Shown here: positions 46,000 through 60,842 of the stretch, one piece after another
How the letters are laid out: every line of letters starts with the position of its first letter
Position numbering within the stretch: position 1 is the stretch's first letter
Assembly: GCA_037389465.1 (NCBI GenBank)
Contig: JAZARR010000074.1
Span: forward strand, 3,410,001 to 3,474,000
Source: Baylisascaris procyonis
Lineage: Eukaryota; Nematoda; Chromadorea; Rhabditida; Ascarididae
Reading direction: 5' to 3'
Length of the DNA stretch: 64,000 nucleotides
Made by a program: the position numbers and the translations under genes
Notes under the pieces: generated by a model
What the model was told of the DNA's origin: nothing
Seen by the model: the letters and a program-made list of their open reading frames with translations, nothing else
Databases searched by the model: none

Positions 46000-48900
46000 A
46001 TAGGCTCGACACTGACATCGAATCATAATATTATTTGCGCAAATGAAGAAAGAAAATCAAAGAGATTTGCTACGAATTTTCTAGAAATATTCCATCGACT
46101 TCATAGAAGATTTATTGAAAAAAATAGGCACAATTTCAAAACTGAAAGCCTATTCATTTTGGATTTATTCCGCTACATTTGCTGCATATATTCAACCATG
46201 AATAGAAGAGCCTTTCATTTGCCTCTTGGCAAATTATCATCTCATAACCGAGACGATAGGGTGAACAAATCAAGAGAATTGCCGAGTGAAAAGCGGCCAT
46301 AGATTTTCGTAAATGACCTTAGATATGCGACAAAGAAAATCGAACATTCTAATGAACACAGTGCCTACCGAATAAAATATTCCTCTCAAGAATCTTAGAA
46401 AACTACCCACCTCGAACATAGGGATCCCCTTATCGCTACTTTAATGAAATAAAGAACTCTTGCATTAGTTCAAGAAAACATTCTAAATTTTAATTCATCG
46501 CACAATTTTTTGTGTAATCTTTCAATATTACTGTTCTCTTTTCCGGGCCGATTGCTTGTTCTCTTTAAGTGTCTAAAGGGTTCTATTGTTCAAATGACGA
46601 TTAGAATTGAATGTAAATTTCGAGTTGAATGTAAAATTTACTGGAATTTTCGACTTTGCAAAAGCTAAGTTACTTTGCTCTTCCTTCTTTTCTTTTCTTT
46701 TTTTCCTTCTCACTCTGAAAAAAAAAAGTTGTTTTCTTTTTCGTTGCGCTAGAAACCGAAGAAAACCTAAGAGGGCCGCATGTTGGCAATATGGTGCATA
46801 AAATATTATAACTACAACCCATAATGTGTATCAGTTATAATATTTTGGTGATAATGAAAGAATCGCTATGCGTGTTTCGTCTGCGTATGTCATGAAAATC
46901 ATTGTGCTTGCAGTAACGAGGGAATCACTCTTGTAGAGAGAGACCTCTGCTCAGCGCAACACAAAAATTATTCCTTTTACGTTGCCTAGTACTACCGTAT
47001 CTGCTTGCCAGCAAAGCCATTTTCAAATTTAGTTGGCCTCTAATAGTGACAAATTCTGATCATTGCAATGGAATTTTCTGAATAGCAGACCGCGTCATTT
47101 GCTTGCAGTTGAGTGGGCAGCATCACCAAATTTTCAAATATTTTAAATTTCTGAAATTGACCTCTTGAGCGATTTTAAACAATAAATATCCAATGCTTTG
47201 AACTGAAAATTTTATTGAAAACAAATTTGTTTATGTAAAACTTCTTGAGCGCTGATCTGCATCGAAAAAAGTTTTGAACGTTGTGCTCTGCCACTGATGA
47301 AATCATTGAGAAAAGGTTTCTGATTTCCAAAAAAAAACTCAACTATCATACATCTTGGTAAAATTTTGCGATGTTGGAAATTTTTTCTACATTAGATTTC
47401 TTGTGGATCCACCCTTCAGTTGCGAAATTTTTTAGGGACTCTAAAATTATATAAAGTTGTCGTGTTTGCTATTAATGAAACCGGAAATTCCCCAGTATTT
47501 TCAAATATTTTCTTCATTTGTGGCACTTTATGAGGTCATCCTGGGCAATTTTTGATGAGGCCTAAACCGCAGCGAGAAAAAGACGTGAGCACTTCGAAGA
47601 TCTTATTTTGAAAAAAAAAAAGAACTAGAGAAGATGTAATACGTCTTTGGCGAGAAAAGTTCTCTTTTGTCAAACGAAGTTTCTGGTACAACATCACAGC
47701 ACAAATGAACAACTGAAAAATCTATTGCCTACTGAAAGGCCTGCTGCCTATTCGTAATAAACGTCTACTGCCTAGCCGACTGCTTACTCATAACAAAAGT
47801 TGCGGGAATCATTTTGGCAATTCAATGACCGTCTAAAGCAATCAGCATATTAGATTCCATGTTTTATAACAAAGTTGTCCTTTAGCCTTGATGTTTTTGT
47901 GATCAGCTGGAATGGGTTATTTGATTCGACGTCACTTCACTTCAACAAAAATTGAATTTACGCAGTAAAAGAGGAAAAGGAGCATTCATTGTCCAAAATG
48001 ATATTTTGATGTTCCAAAAGGTATTTCGATTTGAAGAGGAGCCAATAGCTATGAAAACATTCACCAACAAGTTTTGCCAAATGATTTCTAAGAAACACTC
48101 AAGGCGGCCTTTGTTAAGTGCACTATTTTTATAAGTTTTTATAATAAAAATTGTCGGCAGAACAAGACGATAAGAGCGAACAACCAATATTTTGAACATA
48201 TACGAAGTAGTTATTCAAGAACCTTTTTTCATCTTGTACAGCAAAGTTGTTCAACGCATAAAAAGTTCGAAGGCATATAACATATAATGAAATTATGCCA
48301 GTTAGAAAACTCCTTCGGAATAATATTTTAATTTCGGTTCTTAATGGTCAAATTCGGCATATCGGACAAGATCCAATTACTGTATTTAATGACTTTACAG
48401 GCTCCGATAGCGACTAATGGCTCCGATTTGGAATGTGTTCGATCACGAAGCTGTCAGCCTAAATCAAGTCTTTGCAAGGCGCACAATTCAATTTCTATGC
48501 AAACATTTCGTCCAAAAAAGGTGAACCATTAAAGCTATACTTAAAAACTTGCAATAATAATATAACTATAGTCGAATTTTCAGCAAAAGCACACGGAATG
48601 CAAATAATAGAAATTTTCTTGGCGTTCATTTTCTGATGCACTATTTCCTTCTGTTCCTATTGAGTAAATTTTCATCAAAATTTACTCCTTAATAACAGTA
48701 ATCTTTATAATGATCTGTTGATTAATTGAAGAAAAGAATAAATTTCACCCAAATAGACGTTTTTGTATAACGCTTTATTTCTTGCAATAATGCGTGGTAA
48801 GTGTTTCGCATATACGAGTGACGCTTAACAAAATTCTACCTGAATGAATCGTTCGAACGATACAACGGTCAGGTTCAGTATCTGAAGCATTCAACTATGA

Positions 48901-50479
48901 GAGGTCAAACTTGCTCTCAAAAACAACTGCTTGCTGCAAAAACTCTCGAACGAAACTGCTATAAGCGAATACATCACACTGCTAGGCGTGAAGATGCGTT
49001 TTGGGCACACTGTTCAAATCGGCCGTGCAGTTTGCCGTGACTTGTGTTGGGATTTCATCCGTCAGAGGCTATTTTGTCAAGTGGCGGTTTTACTCGAACC
49101 ATTACTAATTGCATACTTTATAGAAGTCTAATTTCTTTCTTTAAAACAGGTTCGAAGAACTGCAGACAGCTCGATAATTAGAAAACTAGTGCAACACTTC
49201 TACATATGGCCGAAACATAGCAGTGAATTTCCATTTTAGTTTCCATTTTGATCGCTCTTCTGAAGCGATACTAGTGAGCGAGTGACGAATCTAATTTCAT
49301 ATAACTAGTGACAACGCGTTTTCATCCGTCGTCATATTAATATGGAGCTTGTATTGTTATAGTTATCATAGACACAGATTACCTTAGAAAGGTTCTTACG
49401 AAGTATCAAACATCTGCTGAATATGTATTTTTCTGTTAGATGAGGAAACCGCGCTAGGAAAAATAGGTATAACATCATTTCGGAATTGGAGTTGTGGGAA
49501 GTAAGTGAGAGATGAATGGTAAAGTGTCAATAAATCGGCATTGGAAAACAAGCGCTTTAGGCTTAGAGCCAGCGTTCAAAAAAGGCGTTTTCCCGCTTGC
49601 CAGAAAACCGATGCCATAACCTGGCAAAAAGCAGAAATTCAAGGGCGTTAATCATCGAATGACGTTCAGAAAATTGCGTCTACACAATTGTTAGACACCA
49701 ACACCACGACGCATTACAGCATTGGGCCATTGCTACAGCTATCCTGTACGTTAATTCTAGCATCCCATAATATCAGGGCATCTGACTCAACAAGCTAACC
49801 AGAAAATCATTAAAAGTTGAACAGTATTTGGCCGCCAATTCATGGCTAAGTGAAAATATAATCGAGCGTCTTCGCACTCCTCGAGTGCCTGATCTGAAAA
49901 TCATGAGGTTTTGGATGGTTTAAAATAGATTGAACAAATGCAAGTTTATTTTTCGACTATAGATATCACTCAAGAAAAGTTCAGCTAGCAAAGTCCTGGA
50001 AGACGAGCAGCATATAAACCAAAGCCTCCTCGAATAGAAGGAAATATACAATTACATCAAACGTGGTTGGTCTTGAGGTCTCAGCGAGCGATTATGTAAT
50101 GTTAAACTATCCGAAGAAATTAATTAGGGCTATGCCGACATCGTTTTCGAGGTCGGCAAAGAAGAATTTGGATGCTGAAGTTTTATTGAGGAGATTCCAC
50201 TGAGGCATTGAGTTGCGCAAATGGAATCACGGCAATAGAATATCAAGATTTCATGAGATAAAATTTTTCTAACCAGAATTCTTTAAAGATTTCAAGGTTG
50301 ATTATGTGAACGAGAAGTAGCAAACATTTCGAAGTTAGAAATTATTTAGCCAATTTCTTATGCGAGGAGGAGATTAGAACAAATAGTTTTTTAATGCTTA
50401 TATCGATATTATATATCGCTAAACTCACTACTATGTACTTGTGTTTACGGGAACACTGCTGATTACACATCCATCTTTT
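46000..50479. other. AT-rich stretch, no gene recognised
   Basis: Only short open frames without splice support (for example 47952-48134 on the + strand). No RNA gene or repeat was noticed. Confidence 0.4.
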
Positions 50480-50499
50480 ACTGCATAGTATTAGTGTTT

Positions 50500-50935
50500 T
50501 TTCAGCTGCAAACAATAATGCATAAATTTCATCAGCACTACTCGTTGCTAATGCTGGTCATACTACCACTAGTGAGCAGAAATAGCGCTAATAATAGCAG
50601 CAACAGTGGCAGTAGTGATAGCAGAAATTAGCACTTCTATCGCGGGGACCTATCACCGTTACAACGATTATCATTTTAGACAACGCTACTGTTGTCACTG
50701 CTCTTTAACGAATTGCTGATAGCAGCCAATAGAAATGCTATTAGCAGTATCAATGCACTGTTTTGCTGATGTTACTCGAAATCATTACTATTAGTTTAGG
50801 TAACTGCAATTACTAATCAGTAGTTGCGCTCTAAGTAATAGCAGTAGTACTACTTCTACTAGTTGTAGCGAATATTAATGGCAATAACCAGCACTACTAT
50901 TAAAACACTTTTGCTAGTGCCTATCTTTCTAGTAG
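50500..50935. repeat. Cryptic triplet-rich (AGC/AGT/ACT) low-complexity region
   Basis: Scrambled short runs such as AATAGCAGCAACAGTGGCAG and TAGCAGTAGTACTACTTCTA, with many TAG/CTA triplets on both strands, so it is not coding. It looks like a decayed triplet microsatellite. Confidence 0.6.
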
Positions 50936-53900
50936 TTTAAATTCGTCAATCACTAAGAGGAAATCTGTTGATGATAACTTATGATAATTTTTCGCAATTT
51001 ATGATAGTCGCAATTTATTGGTAACTTAAGAAACTCATTGCTCAACGGAGGGTGATGCAAAACATATACTCTGTAACTTTATCTGACATGTTTCTCTAGT
51101 TCTTTAGTATCAAAATTCATGAATTTTTCTTCATTCATAAGTAAGCAGAAATCGGCAAGATTTCCAACGAATTGTTGCACGACTCATGACTGAACTTTTC
51201 TTCATTTGTTAAAGCCGTTCTTCATTTCTTAGTTCGGTGTATATTATTTGAAGTCACTGCTGATATAAAAACTTCTTTGAATAAGCCTCCTAGGTGTAGG
51301 CATATGTCTGATAGTTGAAACGGATTGCCGCATAATGCGACAATTTATTCGCGTGCAATACCGGTCTTGCTCTGTGAATGTTCCAATTTCACACTATGGC
51401 ACATTTTTGTAAACACGTCGTCTGATGCTGTTGTCATTCGCCTATCCATCTGTTATGTACTACGTGAACGGATGTTGTCTGTGCACATAAAAAATTCGGG
51501 TACTACTTTTTGCACGTATTTTTGTAAGAATTTTTTTTTAAATTTTTCAGAGGTTCCATCTGATTAAACATTGTGCATATATTTAGAATGCAATTTGCGT
51601 CTTATTAGATGAGCGCGCATGGGGAAAACACTCAATGAGAGCGGTATTTCTTTGCAGAATTCCTTCTAAGGTAAGAAGGAAAACATTTCGACTCATGTTT
51701 GATAGATTTGTCACAACACCACAAGAGAAATTTTGAGTTGAATATTTATAGACGCTTATCCTTATCCGATTTGAATATGTTATCGTGAAGGCAAATTTCG
51801 TTGCACATCGGCTGCATCAATGCTTCAATAAGCGTTTCTTATAATCCTTTAGCTGTATGAGCCCTGAATGCTTGAAATGCATCTTATACAAAACAAATTG
51901 GTATAATTAAGAGTATTAGCGTAAGCGTAAGATCCAACTTTCGGAAAATTTAAAGAACGAGAGATGAGAAACTCATCAACACTCAGATCGCGCATAATAA
52001 CAAACTCGAGCTATGCGGAACACTAAAAATATCTCCTTGTGTTTAGTCCGATTTCATCAAGAAGAAAATTTAACATCGAGTAAGCTTACCAATCACATTA
52101 CACCACTGATTGTTTTATACATTCACAGAGCAATGAAACGGCAATACCTTACTATCAGTTAGCTGCTGTTCGCTTAATTTGATCGCAGTAAATCATTCTC
52201 ACAATTGCGGTCTCACCAAAATTGTTCTAACAAGTGAAAAAGTGAAACAGCGTATGAATGCTTCTTCATAGATATATATAAATTTAAATTCCTGGGAAAG
52301 AAAAGTGGCTTAAAACAGCTTCTTTTCAAACACTTCCGGAAACTTCAACTTAATGAGCAACTTATGAAGAGAATTGAAGCAGAAAACTTAAACATCGCTT
52401 ACGGCGACGAAAATAGAAACCACACTGGACGAAGCACGTCGCCTTAAAGAGCGGTACGACCCATTGCTATCGATAGCATTCTATGGTTTTCGGCATACAG
52501 CTGTTTAATCGAATACTTTCATTTGTATGCATTGTGCTTGGTTCAGTAGTATTGCATCTCATCATTCACACAGTCGGCATCTAGCAATGAGCTGTTTTCG
52601 GTTCGCTCTTTTTTGCCAGTTGTTTTCATAGATTGCATAACAATAACAATCGATGTCTTGCTCGCTGTTCATGGTCATAACGACAGTCTTCACAATCCCA
52701 TCTAATTTAAACTGAGAGATTATAGACGAGTTTGAATCAAGCGGATTCAACTTTATATATAGAGGAGACGAAATTGAAGAAGAAAGAAAAGATTCTGTCA
52801 TGTATTTCGATGGCTTCCTCACTTTTGATTTCTCACTGTTTGAAGTCATTTAAAAAATTCAATTAGTTTATGCGGTTTCCGCTCTCACTAAATTTCAAAA
52901 CGATATGTCTATAGAATAGGCGATTTGCATTGTTTGGCATTTCTAATGCTCAATTACCCATATGATAGACGAATTTCGATTAAAATTTTTTATGGCACCA
53001 AACAATGATAATTGTGCAAGGAAGGCAACATATTATTTGCACAGGCGTTGTTATTTCTGTGCAACGCATTTATTTTCTAAAATTCGCATTTACAAATGCT
53101 CATGAAGCAAATATAATATTTGCATAACGGATTCAACACAATGATTTAAGATAATCTGAGCTTAGTGCAAAGATATTCACATATGATATATTTGATAGTA
53201 TTATCTAATTTAATTCCCCCCTCGAAGGGATTGCTCATTTAGAGCTCAAAAGGATTACTAATCACTCAAAAAATGCATCAAAGTAAATGCTACTATCATC
53301 GGAATGAAATTTATTGCGATAGTTGATGTGCAATCGTTAAATTGCAATCGAAATGCAATTCGATATCAATCAACACTTTGGCCGATTAATTTTCTTTGTC
53401 GGCATATTATTTACTAATTAACGCGTTGCGTGAATTTAGAGCATTTTTAGTTTCTCGTGCGTAAAAAGGATTAAATGTTTTCTCTTTATTCCCTTTGTTT
53501 TTTCCATCACTCACTTCCGCCGTCTTTTACGTGGACGATTGTCTATGCAATTTTAGTATGAAAATGTTGCATAAGTATTCAAGTTTTTTGCATTCTATCA
53601 CGTAATATTGTCTGTTATGAAGTCTTACGAACCACTCATGACTGCTCCCGGTAGCGATTTCATGGCATATTGCTCTCTTCTGAAGCCTAAAGCAAATTCC
53701 TTCAAGAATTATTGGATGTCAATCCATAAATTTTAAATCCAAAGCTGTATGTTTTGGTGTTCATAAAATGTCATTTTCGTTTATGTGAGATCCTTCACTT
53801 TTCAGTTGGACAACATTTTACATCCCCTCCTTGATTCCTTGATTGCTCAAGTCAGAATGTCTGAGATATATAGAAAAAAGTCGAAAAAATATTATCGACT

Positions 53901-56720
53901 AGAAGATTTCTGACGGATCTTAAGGCCAAATGATGCCACAATATTCACAAATAAAGCGCGCAGATTTATTCCTGAGTATAAAGAGCAGGCACAAGAGCAG
54001 AGCATTTGAGGCACCTTCTTATACGCAATCGTCTGCTATTTGAGCAAACGTTATTGTTCCCAATTGTTCCGTGCTATTATCGTCATTAATAACTCTCTTG
54101 CAGGTAGGAATTAAATTTCTTGTTTTCTCTACTTGGTCGACCAATTTGACATGAGATCCGTTTGCGTTACGAGACTCAAGAACGTCTTGTTTTGATCATA
54201 TCACATAACGCAATCAATATCAACTATCAAAGTAACCCAATCAGAGAAATCCGAAGCTTAATTAATAATTTAATTGCGATATTAATTTGAATGCTTTCTC
54301 GAGCATTTCATTTCACGTTTTTGATGGGAATTTCTGACACGGCTATTGATAGAATTCGCAAATCGTAAAGAAAATTGGCACTGAATTGAGAGCAACATCT
54401 TTGATCTTTGAGGAAGCAATTGTGACATGCTTCAGAGTGCTCTAAATTGACGATTTTTTCACAACTGAAACATTTCTTCTGCCTTGCGTTTCTCGTAGTG
54501 GTTCATTGATGCCTTTCTTTATTTCTTTTTACAGCAATGAGAATAATGCTGGTTTTTGAAATTTCTCTTCTATTATAGCTTGCTGAAATAGATGTGCACA
54601 AACTACTTTTTTGATTTCCTTTTTTTTTTTTTCAAAAGTGCAAAATAGACGATGCAAATCGCCATTTTCATCTGTTCTATTTTATGGCTCAGATCGACTT
54701 CGACAATTCAGAAGACACTAGCAGAATTATCGCCCAATATGTCATTTGCCCTAAAATTCCTTTTCATTTTCTACAAAATGTTTTTGATACGAACATTTTT
54801 CATATATTTAATAAAAATACAAGTAATCAAATTGATATATTTTTTGAAGGTTTCTAGACAAATGTTTATTCTCAAAAAAAATTGATGTAAAATATTGTGG
54901 AGTTGCAAAAGCTCAGATCTCAGATATTAATTCAATTTAAAATCTACTTTTAGATATACGAATAGTGCAACTTTAATTAGTTGTGTTCTTACTAATCTAT
55001 GACACTCTTAGAATTGATCTTTTTTCACAATATTTTCGACACCATCGTTGAGCTCTCAAAAGAGATATAACGAGAAGAAAATAGGCGCATTAAGTGTGTC
55101 AGAGAAAATGAGGTAATATACGCTTCTGCAATTATATTGCATGAGGCGAATCACTTACAGAAATTGCCTACGTATAATATAAAAGGTGCGCAATTTCATA
55201 TTCTTGTTTTAGTCGAAGCGATCACTTTTCTTATTCATTGCTTTTTCGTGCTTTGCAGCCCAACCGGTTCTAAGGTATCCTCTTACATAGGCAAATTCAT
55301 CGGCACAATTAAACGTAGATAAATCTTTTCCGGATTAATGCACCAATTTGACGAAGAAGTTTGCAGCAGAAATATTGATGTATATGATGACAATGTAGTG
55401 AGGATAATTTACAACTAAATTTTCAGTGGATGTTATTGCAGATTCATTGCTTACCTCTTTAAAACAATCGATGCAAAACATGCAAGTAAAGCGTTGCCGC
55501 AGTTTGCCTTGGAAATGTAATTTCCGAAATATTTTCTGAACCTATTTAAGCTTTTCCTAACGTTTTAGTTATGTTTTCAACAGATGCCTAATATTGTTAA
55601 TGAAAGTGTTTCATATGCAACTGGATATGATTTTGAGATTGTCGTCCTATGTAACAACTATGTTTTGAAAACCATTGGAGCCAAACTCATATATTCGACG
55701 TCTATAATTTAGAAATATCACTCAATTCTTTATTTCCGGTTTGGATCAGATATTCTCGATCTTATAAGCAAATTTCTAGCAAAAATTCCCCGTAACTCAA
55801 ACAGGTGAAAAGCATAATTGTAGCTGATGGCTTTACAATAGATCGCTCGCAGAAACAAACGCTCATAATTATATACACACCATTTTAATGATGATAGTCC
55901 ACCATTATCGGTCAAGATTCAATTATATTTTTATCAGTGCGCTATCCACTATTCTCCTGTAGGTGGAATTGCAATAAAGTGCATAATGCTGAAAATCTCT
56001 ACAACGCTTTTTCATACCCGTTTCTATGCGTATTCTACCATTGAGTCTGAAGCCCTTTAGCGAGTCAGTAGTTTTGAGCTTCAAGGTTTGAACTTATATT
56101 TTCGTGTCATCCCTGTTGATTCATTTACGTTTATGCAAAAGCATATCTATAAAAAATAGCTCTCTTGGTAAGTAGTGAAACTGTGGAGCTGCCCATATAT
56201 CTGAAAATAATATTTTCGACAACTTCACCAATAGTATCAGATCAAACGTAGAAGTTATGCTGCTTAATCTTTCACTCATAATAATTCTTCATTGGCCCCA
56301 GAAATTACTCAGAATAAAGTGAAAAAAAACTTACACTTATACTAACAGAAATTACTTAATGCTGCTTCTTCAAATGACATCCAATGCATCCTCCATACTC
56401 CATACATATGATACATCATAGCGTACGCCATCTTACAAGACAACTTTTCGTTCTACAGGAAAAAATTGACGTGCGCTCTGATTTTGGCAATGCCACTGCA
56501 AAAAGATCAGCTGATGGCGATCTGACGTGAAAATCGATGGAAATTTGATAGAAATTTCCTATCGAATCAGATCTCGTTTGAAACGAAAAAAAATTCGTTT
56601 TCTTGTTTTTTTTTCCGTGAAAAACAACCGTGAACGATAGTAAATTCTCCACTTTGATAGTTATGAAAAATGACAATACCTCCTAAGGAGATATGTGCAA
56701 AGGCTGACATAAATTACACA
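50936..56720. other. AT-rich stretch, no gene recognised
   Basis: Only isolated short open frames (for example 52562-52849 on the - strand) with no splice context that I trust. Confidence 0.4.
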
Positions 56721-56842
56721 CTTCCTCGTCACCGTCCTCCTTAGTTTTCCTTTTCTCTCTCCTGCCCTCTAGCTCATTTACTCCCTCTCTCTCTCTTTCC
56801 TCCAGCTTCTCACTCTTTCTCTAGTCACCTCTCCTTTTCCAA
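56721..56842. repeat. ~120-bp polypyrimidine tract
   Basis: Almost purely C and T with (CT)n cores (CCCTCTCTCTCTCTTTCCTC). Such tracts can form triplex DNA. A short open reading frame starting ATGAAGGCACC begins 12 bases after it and runs 13 codons to a stop. It could be a first exon, but nothing else supports that. Confidence 0.75.
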
Positions 56843-59800
56843 CCGGTGGTGGAATGAAGGCACCCAATTTAGTTCGAAACTTTCGAAGGTGGTGATATGT
56901 GAGCGGCAGCATCTTTGTTTTCACAACTTAGCTCAGATAGTCGGTCCCTCGAGGGGTGAAAAACTTGCTAATCCTTGTTTATAACCAATCTATGCTTCAC
57001 CTTTTTATGCAAAAGGTGTTAACTTCGTCGCGTGCATGGCATCAGCAGCAGGAAATAACAACGCTACTTTGGTTGATGCGAATACTGCAAATATTCTGTT
57101 GTGTATTGTGATCCACTTCTATTAGCTTCAGTGAACGCGCAGTTCTATTGATCAATGTTCCATATTTACATAAGCACCTTTCACCCTCAGACACACATCC
57201 CCCATCGCTATTGCTTAGCTTCCACCAAATGAACTCGAACTGAAGTTGTTCTCAGTCCGAACCCAGCTATCTCTTTTTTGAGGATTTCCTTGGATGATAA
57301 AAATACTTGTTAACGGATAAAGTCAATTCATCTCTAGTATCAATTCCTGTTCCAGTATATTAGACCTTCATCCCTATAATATTTCCTACACTTCATAACT
57401 GCAACGCATACTAATTCTGAATTATGAGTATGATTTTGCTTCTTTAATTCTCTTAGCACTTGTCTGTTTCAAGACGCAGATGTTCAGTTCGGATGCTTAT
57501 TTCACGAAACTTCATATGCGAAAGTCGGATTTTTTTCTTGTAAGGACATTTAAGGAATTTCCTGTCTATTTTTTTATGAATTGAGGAAGACGGTCTTCGG
57601 ATTCTTAAAAAAATAATTGATGCGCTTATTTCAGTGGATAATTTCTTGCTATTGGCGCCTTCCTTTGGCTAACGAATAAACTGTAATTGTATGCCGAATA
57701 TGCCATTTTTTATTTAATGAGGAGAATAAACACTTACAACGAAAGATGGGAAATGGAACTTGAAAAGCGTACAGAGTTTTACTCGACAGAAAGAAGTTCC
57801 CGAGGCGCCCTAAAGCAGTTGAAAATAATTTTCGTATAACTAAAAGTCGAATATAATTATTGATGGCTATTCGCTTACCTCTTTTTTTTTCACTCTAAGT
57901 GTTGTCTATGCATGTGGAAAACGCAACTAACTGCCATAATTGTATGCTTCTTTAGAGTCTTCGAAGCTTTCCACTGCTTCTACAATCTTCAGCAACATCG
58001 CAAGGACTCAGTCAAGAGGTTTCTTCATTTTTTCATATTTTATTCCATTTCATAATACAACTCATGCGTCAATCTCGATACGAGGAAAATTCGCTAAGTG
58101 TTTTATTTGATTTTGTATTTTTTTTATTCGAATACTTCTGTTTTTTTTTTTTTAATAAACCATGCAACACGCATTTTTTCCATCATTCTGTTACAATTCC
58201 TCTTGTTTAATAACGCATGCGCGTTATTTTATCCTTCTTTTATTTTATCGATGTTCATCACTTTTGATATTCTCGCAAATGGAAATCACACACATCGAGT
58301 ATTCTTCGATAAACGCATATGGCTTATAGAATATATAGGCGGTGCTGAATTGGTTGTTTGACCTGCAAATTTTGCTACTGTAACACATTAAGCTCACCTG
58401 AAGTTTATTTCTCACTTAACGTCTTGCAGTAAAAATTGCTTTTTTTTTTAAAGAATTTCTCTGTTGAGAGAAAATTCTAATGATTTTTTGATAATCCATT
58501 GTAGCCGTAATTCTCATTCGTTGAAGGAAATGCAACTACATCGAGTCTAGAATAACCGCTAACAAAATTAACAAAAATGTTATCGGGATCTATTTTCGAG
58601 ATATCAGCTTACGAGTAATCACTTTTCGGCTCGTGCATCTCAAAATTCAGGTAGTATTTAAAATAAATGTACCTTTAACCAAACATTTTTCGATTTGCTT
58701 GAAATGGTGGCATTTTTATGGAAATTCACGTTAGCCATCTATGATTTTATGTAAATATCGCCATATCATGCCAAAATTACTGTCGCCTGCTTCTTAGATG
58801 CAATTTTCATAGCGATCTACAAACTTCTATGTCTTGTGCTTAATGGGATTTTTAAAGTGATCATCAAGAAAATTCGATCTTTTGCATTGCCACTGTAATG
58901 GAACACAATCACTCTTTAATTCTTAGAAAGTGGTTAATCCGCAATCGGATTTAAACAACAGAATCAAAAATTTCCGCACAGAAAAGACAGAAAATTCTGC
59001 CTAATCTTTTGCTGTAAATGAGTGAGTACATCAAGGCGCAACTTGATTCATTTGAAAACATCTGCTTCCGACAAAAGAATTCACTCAGCTCTTAGAAGCT
59101 ATCGCTGTAGGACATTTCTAAAGTATATGAATAATTATAGCTAGAGTTGGGACGTAATTTTCTTGTAATAGCAGGGAATTGTTTAACTGTACGTTTGTGA
59201 CTTCTTACTGTGACGAAGCATAGACGTTATGGTAAATACAAAAGTAAACACCAACTTAATCATGTAGGCATACATTTCCAAGTAAGCATAGGCAAACTCA
59301 GTCACAAACAAGCAAACACATATACATACATGCACAGACATATACATACACAATCCATATCATATTTCACCATGTTGCATTTTCACAAACAATCATTTGC
59401 AATGAACGCGCCTGGATGGTGTTATCGAACTAAAAAACGTGTTTTTTTTTTTTTTTTGTTTGTAATTTGCAAGTTCGCTTTGCAGTGTTTTACGAATTTG
59501 CTTACTCGCCCCTTTGATGTGGAAATTCCTGGGTTATGAAATTTGGTGTCCAATGTACAACACTGGATAAACTATATTTGGCGTAGCATATTATATTTCA
59601 CATTGATCTGCCGACCTCGTGAGGAACTACGAGAATTTAAAGGTCTCAGAAAATTTGCAAATTACACCAGTCGGATTCTCATTTTGCACCTATCTGCTTG
59701 CAGCAACATAGATACTCATCTGCATATTTTATTTTTTTTACAGAACACAGTTGGTCAGTTGAAAGGGATACAAAAGCATAGATCGTGCCATCTCATCTGT

Positions 59801-60210
59801 ATGGCTCTCTGTTTGTCTCGCTTGGCATGACAATGAAATGCTGCCTCGTCTATCAAGCTATTATGCTCGATGAATTCAAAAGTAGCGAAATCTACATAAA
59901 TCAATTTTCTTTTCAAAACGTCATTTTAATGAATTATTTACTGCAACAAGCTTCGGTAAAGTATAAGAAGGAACTATCGAGAACACCGCGTTTTTTCCCA
60001 TATGTTGGTCATTATCCTATCTAGCATTTATCAGTTGTTTTCTGAGCCATTTTTTCGAGGCTCCTATCATTTGAGCCCACATTTCTGGAATGTTCATTTA
60101 CTTCTCAGCAGGAAAACTAAATAAAACACTCCAAATGAAACTCATTTTGGAGATTTATTTTCCTGGCCCTTTCAACGCTTATAATGCCATAAACAAGTCA
60201 TAAAAAGTCT
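56843..60210. other. AT-rich stretch, no gene recognised
   Basis: Contains a degenerate CATA/CACA-rich segment at 59315-59355 and poly-T runs. The 109-codon + frame at 59210-59539 crosses both and is likely an artefact. Confidence 0.4.
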
Positions 60211-60227
60211 TCGCTTCAGTGAAGCGA
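60211..60227. repeat. Short hairpin followed by T run
   Basis: TCGCTTCA-G-TGAAGCGA with 8-base arms, then six T. In bacteria this would look like a terminator; in a nuclear nematode genome it is just a short inverted repeat. Confidence 0.7.
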
Positions 60228-60554
60228 TTTTTTGTCATCTGCGTTAACGACCGGTTTATGCAGGTAATTTTGAACAGCACAATGAGCAAGCCATGGGCTC
60301 TGATGAAGGAACATCGATATATCGTCGTAATTAACTATGAAACTTTCTTTATGCCATAGCGACGAAATTTGTTGGTAATGGGTATTACATAAAACTCGTT
60401 TATTGACGCTGTGTCTGTCTCTCTATTTATTGATACGTATATGCCGTATGCACACTTGTTTGGCATTGAGCTATTTGAATTGTTATTAATTACGAGGCAT
60501 TTTGACGCATTTAATGTGACCATCTAGCTACAGATATCTGTCTCATTCCTACAG

Positions 60555-60801
60555 AAGCATGAAGATTCACAAGCTTAGGAAAATGTCAACCCGGCGACGG
60601 TTCACATCGCCTCCTGTCATTTGTAAGGGACACTCGCTAATTCCATTTAATTCTTGTTTTCACTTCTATGCGGATGTCCACCTCTCTATTATTTCAATAT
60701 TGTTGCGTTCTCAGAGCGGTCTTGGAGGATTTTCGGAGTGGACGGTAGAAACCGAGCAGTTACAACGGAAAAGGCGAAAATCAAAAGAGATTGCTCCGTA
60801 A
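60555..60801 (+). CDS. Candidate first exon / short gene, unknown product
   Basis: An acceptor-like CTGTCTCATTCCTACAG ends four bases before an ATG at 60559. The frame runs 80 codons to TAA. The product is basic at both ends (MKIHKLRKMSTRRRFTSPP; QLQRKRRKSKEIAP), suggesting nuclear targeting if real. The GC content is above its surroundings. Splicing out 60625-60714 (GTAAGG..TTCTCAG) would create an immediate stop, so the continuous frame is the only coherent reading. No family is recognised. Confidence 0.25.
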
Positions 60802-60842
60802 ATCGCGTTAAACTATCTGCATTCAGTTACCAATTGCGTTAG

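Noticed and set aside
60211..60233. Hairpin plus T run resembling a bacterial terminator
   Set aside because: The host is a nuclear eukaryotic genome, the perfect-arm loop is a single base, and no adjacent gene would use it.
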